64,000 nucleotides of DNA from Pseudomonadota bacterium (GTDB lineage Bacteria > Bdellovibrionota > UBA1018): contig JAIXQO010000002.1 in the NCBI GenBank assembly GCA_027485695.1, positions 124,001 through 188,000 of the forward strand, written 5' to 3'. A model generated the notes under the pieces. The model saw nothing but the letters and a program-made list of their open reading frames with translations. It did no database searches and had not been told where the DNA came from. The translations under genes and the position numbers were made by a program. Shown here in pieces: positions 62,655-64,000 of this stretch (position 1 is the stretch's first letter; each line of letters opens with the position of its first letter).

Positions 62655-63560
62655 CTACCGCACCTTAAAACTCTTCATGAGTCGCGACGCCACCCGGTTC
62701 TCAATCCGCCGGGTCGCCGATACGAGATAGAGATCTTCATAAGCGTCAGCGAGAGGACCCAAGAGAAACAGTGTTTTGTTCGCCAGGTACTCACGAATCG
62801 CGAACTCGGGCACCACCGTAATTCCCACCCCCCGGAGCGCGAGCAGCTTCTGGACCATCACGTCTTGTGCCTCCGCGAGAACATCCGGGTTCACGTCATA
62901 CTTTTTAAAAAAGCTATTGATCTCCTGCCTCACGCTACTGTCCGCGGTCGGAAGGATGAACGGTTTCCCGTTCAAGGACGCCGGGAAACCTTTTTTTAGG
63001 TGAATAAACGAACGATCTCCCACAATCCAAAGCGGAAGCCGCGCAATCCGCCGATGAAAGAATCGCGAAGACTCGCCGGTCGGCAGCGTATTCGTCAGAA
63101 AAAGATCGATTCGATGAGCCTCGATACTATCGAGTAGCTCCTGCGATTTTCCCTCAAAAATGGAGACCGAGCATTTCCCGTCCTCGAGCGCCGCTTGAAC
63201 GAGCTGAACCGTGAGGTGCTTGGGAATCGTATCGAGTGCACCGATTTGCACATGCGCCCTACCGGACACGGGTTGATCTTTTAGAACCTCAACCATCTCC
63301 CCACCTAATCGAAATATTTCTCGGGCGTAAGAAAGGAGTAGCAGACCGCTCTCGTTTAACGCGATTTTCCGGTGACTCCGCTCAAATAGGGTCACCCCGA
63401 GGCTGGATTCAAATTGCTTGAGCTGAATCGAAAGCGCCGAGGAGCCGATGCCCAATTGTTTGGAGGCCGGAGCAATCCCCCCCAGATTTGCGACCACAAA
63501 AAAACAATACAAGTGGTGATAGTTGACCCAGACGGATTTGCCGTTTACTTCGATCTTCAT
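62655..63560 (-). CDS. LysR-family transcriptional regulator, NhaR-like
   Basis: 301 aa. The N-terminal winged helix reads VNYHHLYCFFVVANLGGI and ASKQLGIGSSALSIQLKQFE, close to the start of NhaR. The effector domain follows (ARLPLWIVGDRSFIHLKKGF, GVGITVVPEFAIREYL). It is divergent from the beta-carbonic anhydrase gene across a 50-bp gap, a classic LysR layout, so it probably controls that gene and itself. The effector is unknown. Confidence 0.93.
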   Translation of the reverse strand: MKIEVNGKSVWVNYHHLYCFFVVANLGGIAPASKQLGIGSSALSIQLKQFESSLGVTLFERSHRKIALNESGLLLLSYAREIFRLGGEMVEVLKDQPVSGRAHVQIGALDTIPKHLTVQLVQAALEDGKCSVSIFEGKSQELLDSIEAHRIDLFLTNTLPTGESSRFFHRRIARLPLWIVGDRSFIHLKKGFPASLNGKPFILPTADSSVRQEINSFFKKYDVNPDVLAEAQDVMVQKLLALRGVGITVVPEFAIREYLANKTLFLLGPLADAYEDLYLVSATRRIENRVASRLMKSFKVR

Positions 63561-63570
63561 GGATTGATTA

Positions 63571-63612
63571 TATCAAACTATAATTCATATATTATGACAT
63601 TTATCAAACTAT
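63571..63612. promoter_or_regulatory. Operator candidate between LysR regulator and carbonic anhydrase
   Basis: TATCAAACTAT occurs at 63571-63581 and again at 63602-63612, 31 bp apart from start to start, about three helical turns. Between them is ATAAT, 6 nt, ATTAT, a dyad of LysR-site type. The second copy touches the first possible start codon of the carbonic anhydrase gene. Confidence 0.4.
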
Positions 63613-64000
63613 GTACTTAACCGATGATGCACCTATGAATACAACTCACTCTGATACCTCCGCTCTGACCCCTAAAGCCGCGATCGAACGACTCATGGAA
63701 GGAAATCGCCGTTTTACCGCAGGCGTCCGCGCCGTGGAACCACTCCTGAGTCACATGCGCATGCGTGACCTGGCCGAAAAGGGTCAAAAACCTTTTGCAA
63801 TCGTCCTCACCTGCTCGGACTCCCGAAGCCCGGCCGAGATGATTTTTGACCAGGGACTTGGAGACCTGTTCGTGGTCCGGGTCGCTGGAAACGTGATCGC
63901 CCCGAGCTTGCTTGCGAGCATTGAGTTTGCAGCAGCGAATTTCGGTTCCGCAACCGTCCTCGTCCTGGGTCACACCCAGTGTGGCGCCGTCAATGCAACG
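63611..64000 (+). CDS. Beta-carbonic anhydrase (N-terminal part, cut by window end)
   Basis: 130 codons are present from the ATG at 63611; the ATG at 63635 is an alternative start, and the C-terminus is missing. LTCSDSRSPAE carries the first zinc Cys and the Asp-Arg dyad, RVAGNVIAPS follows, and LGHTQCGAVNA supplies the zinc His and second Cys. It interconverts CO2 and bicarbonate. It is divergent from the LysR gene, which probably regulates it. Confidence 0.93.
   Translation, partial: MYLTDDAPMNTTHSDTSALTPKAAIERLMEGNRRFTAGVRAVEPLLSHMRMRDLAEKGQKPFAIVLTCSDSRSPAEMIFDQGLGDLFVVRVAGNVIAPSLLASIEFAAANFGSATVLVLGHTQCGAVNAT

Noticed and set aside
62112-62999. 295-aa open frame on the plus strand
   Set aside because: It lies antisense to the membrane-anchored protein and the LysR gene, has no domain, and is rich in Arg/His/Pro as expected for a shadow frame.

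Overview
The window looks like chromosomal DNA of a Gram-negative, envelope-rich bacterium, most likely a member of the Bdellovibrionota (Bdellovibrio/Oligoflexia relatives). The clues are a short histone-fold protein of the Bdellovibrio Bd0055 type, many secreted proteins and lipoproteins of unknown function, outer-membrane beta-barrel candidates, a PilZ protein, a membrane pyrophosphatase and a PrkA-type protein. This placement is inferred from gene content; no rRNA is present. Coding density is high, genes lie on both strands, and no insertion sequence, prophage or CRISPR array was seen.

Layout. 1-6.4 kb: end of an exported protein, a PhoR/PhoB-like two-component pair, an RRM RNA-binding protein, an exported protein, HtpX, a PilZ protein and a secreted protein with two internal repeats. 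6.4-18.5 kb: HrpB helicase, HppA pyrophosphatase, small exported proteins, a HIT-like protein, a 471-aa orphan divergent from aconitase A. 18.6-26.1 kb: exported caspase-like protein, B12/radical-SAM protein, LOG-family protein, UppP, a truncated lipoprotein next to an FKBP lipoprotein, the bacterial histone, and a methyltransferase translationally coupled to a truncated haemoglobin. 26.2-29.7 kb: exported NPNQ-repeat protein and two tandem exported paralogues. 29.8-34.5 kb (minus): fatty-acid hydroxylase, AI-2E permease, then topoisomerase VI subunits B and A in one apparent operon. 34.6-44.2 kb: RmuC, exported YiiX-like protein, lipoprotein, threonine aldolase, SIS protein and M20 peptidase, a ~180-bp foldback element, a DEDD exonuclease. 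44.5-55.6 kb: 5'-nucleotidase lipoprotein, PrkA, then a tight run of two paralogous exported beta-rich proteins, a pseudouridine synthase, a NagZ-like GH3 enzyme and an outer-membrane-like protein. 55.6-58.0 kb (minus): outer-membrane-like protein, CDF transporter, HAD phosphatase. 58.1-64 kb: tRNA-His(GUG) with a repeat-rich downstream tract, MBL-fold lipoprotein, SRAP protein coupled to a GNAT acetyltransferase, and a LysR regulator divergent from a beta-carbonic anhydrase cut by the window end.

The most interesting signal is the presence, within about 8 kb, of a histone-fold protein and both subunits of topoisomerase VI, two systems typical of archaea and eukaryotes. They are in separate operons on opposite strands, so a functional link is only a hypothesis. 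Other points worth attention are the foldback element at 42.6 kb, the tRNA-His repeat tract, the exported caspase-like protein, the NPNQ arrays and a NagZ-like enzyme with an altered catalytic loop.
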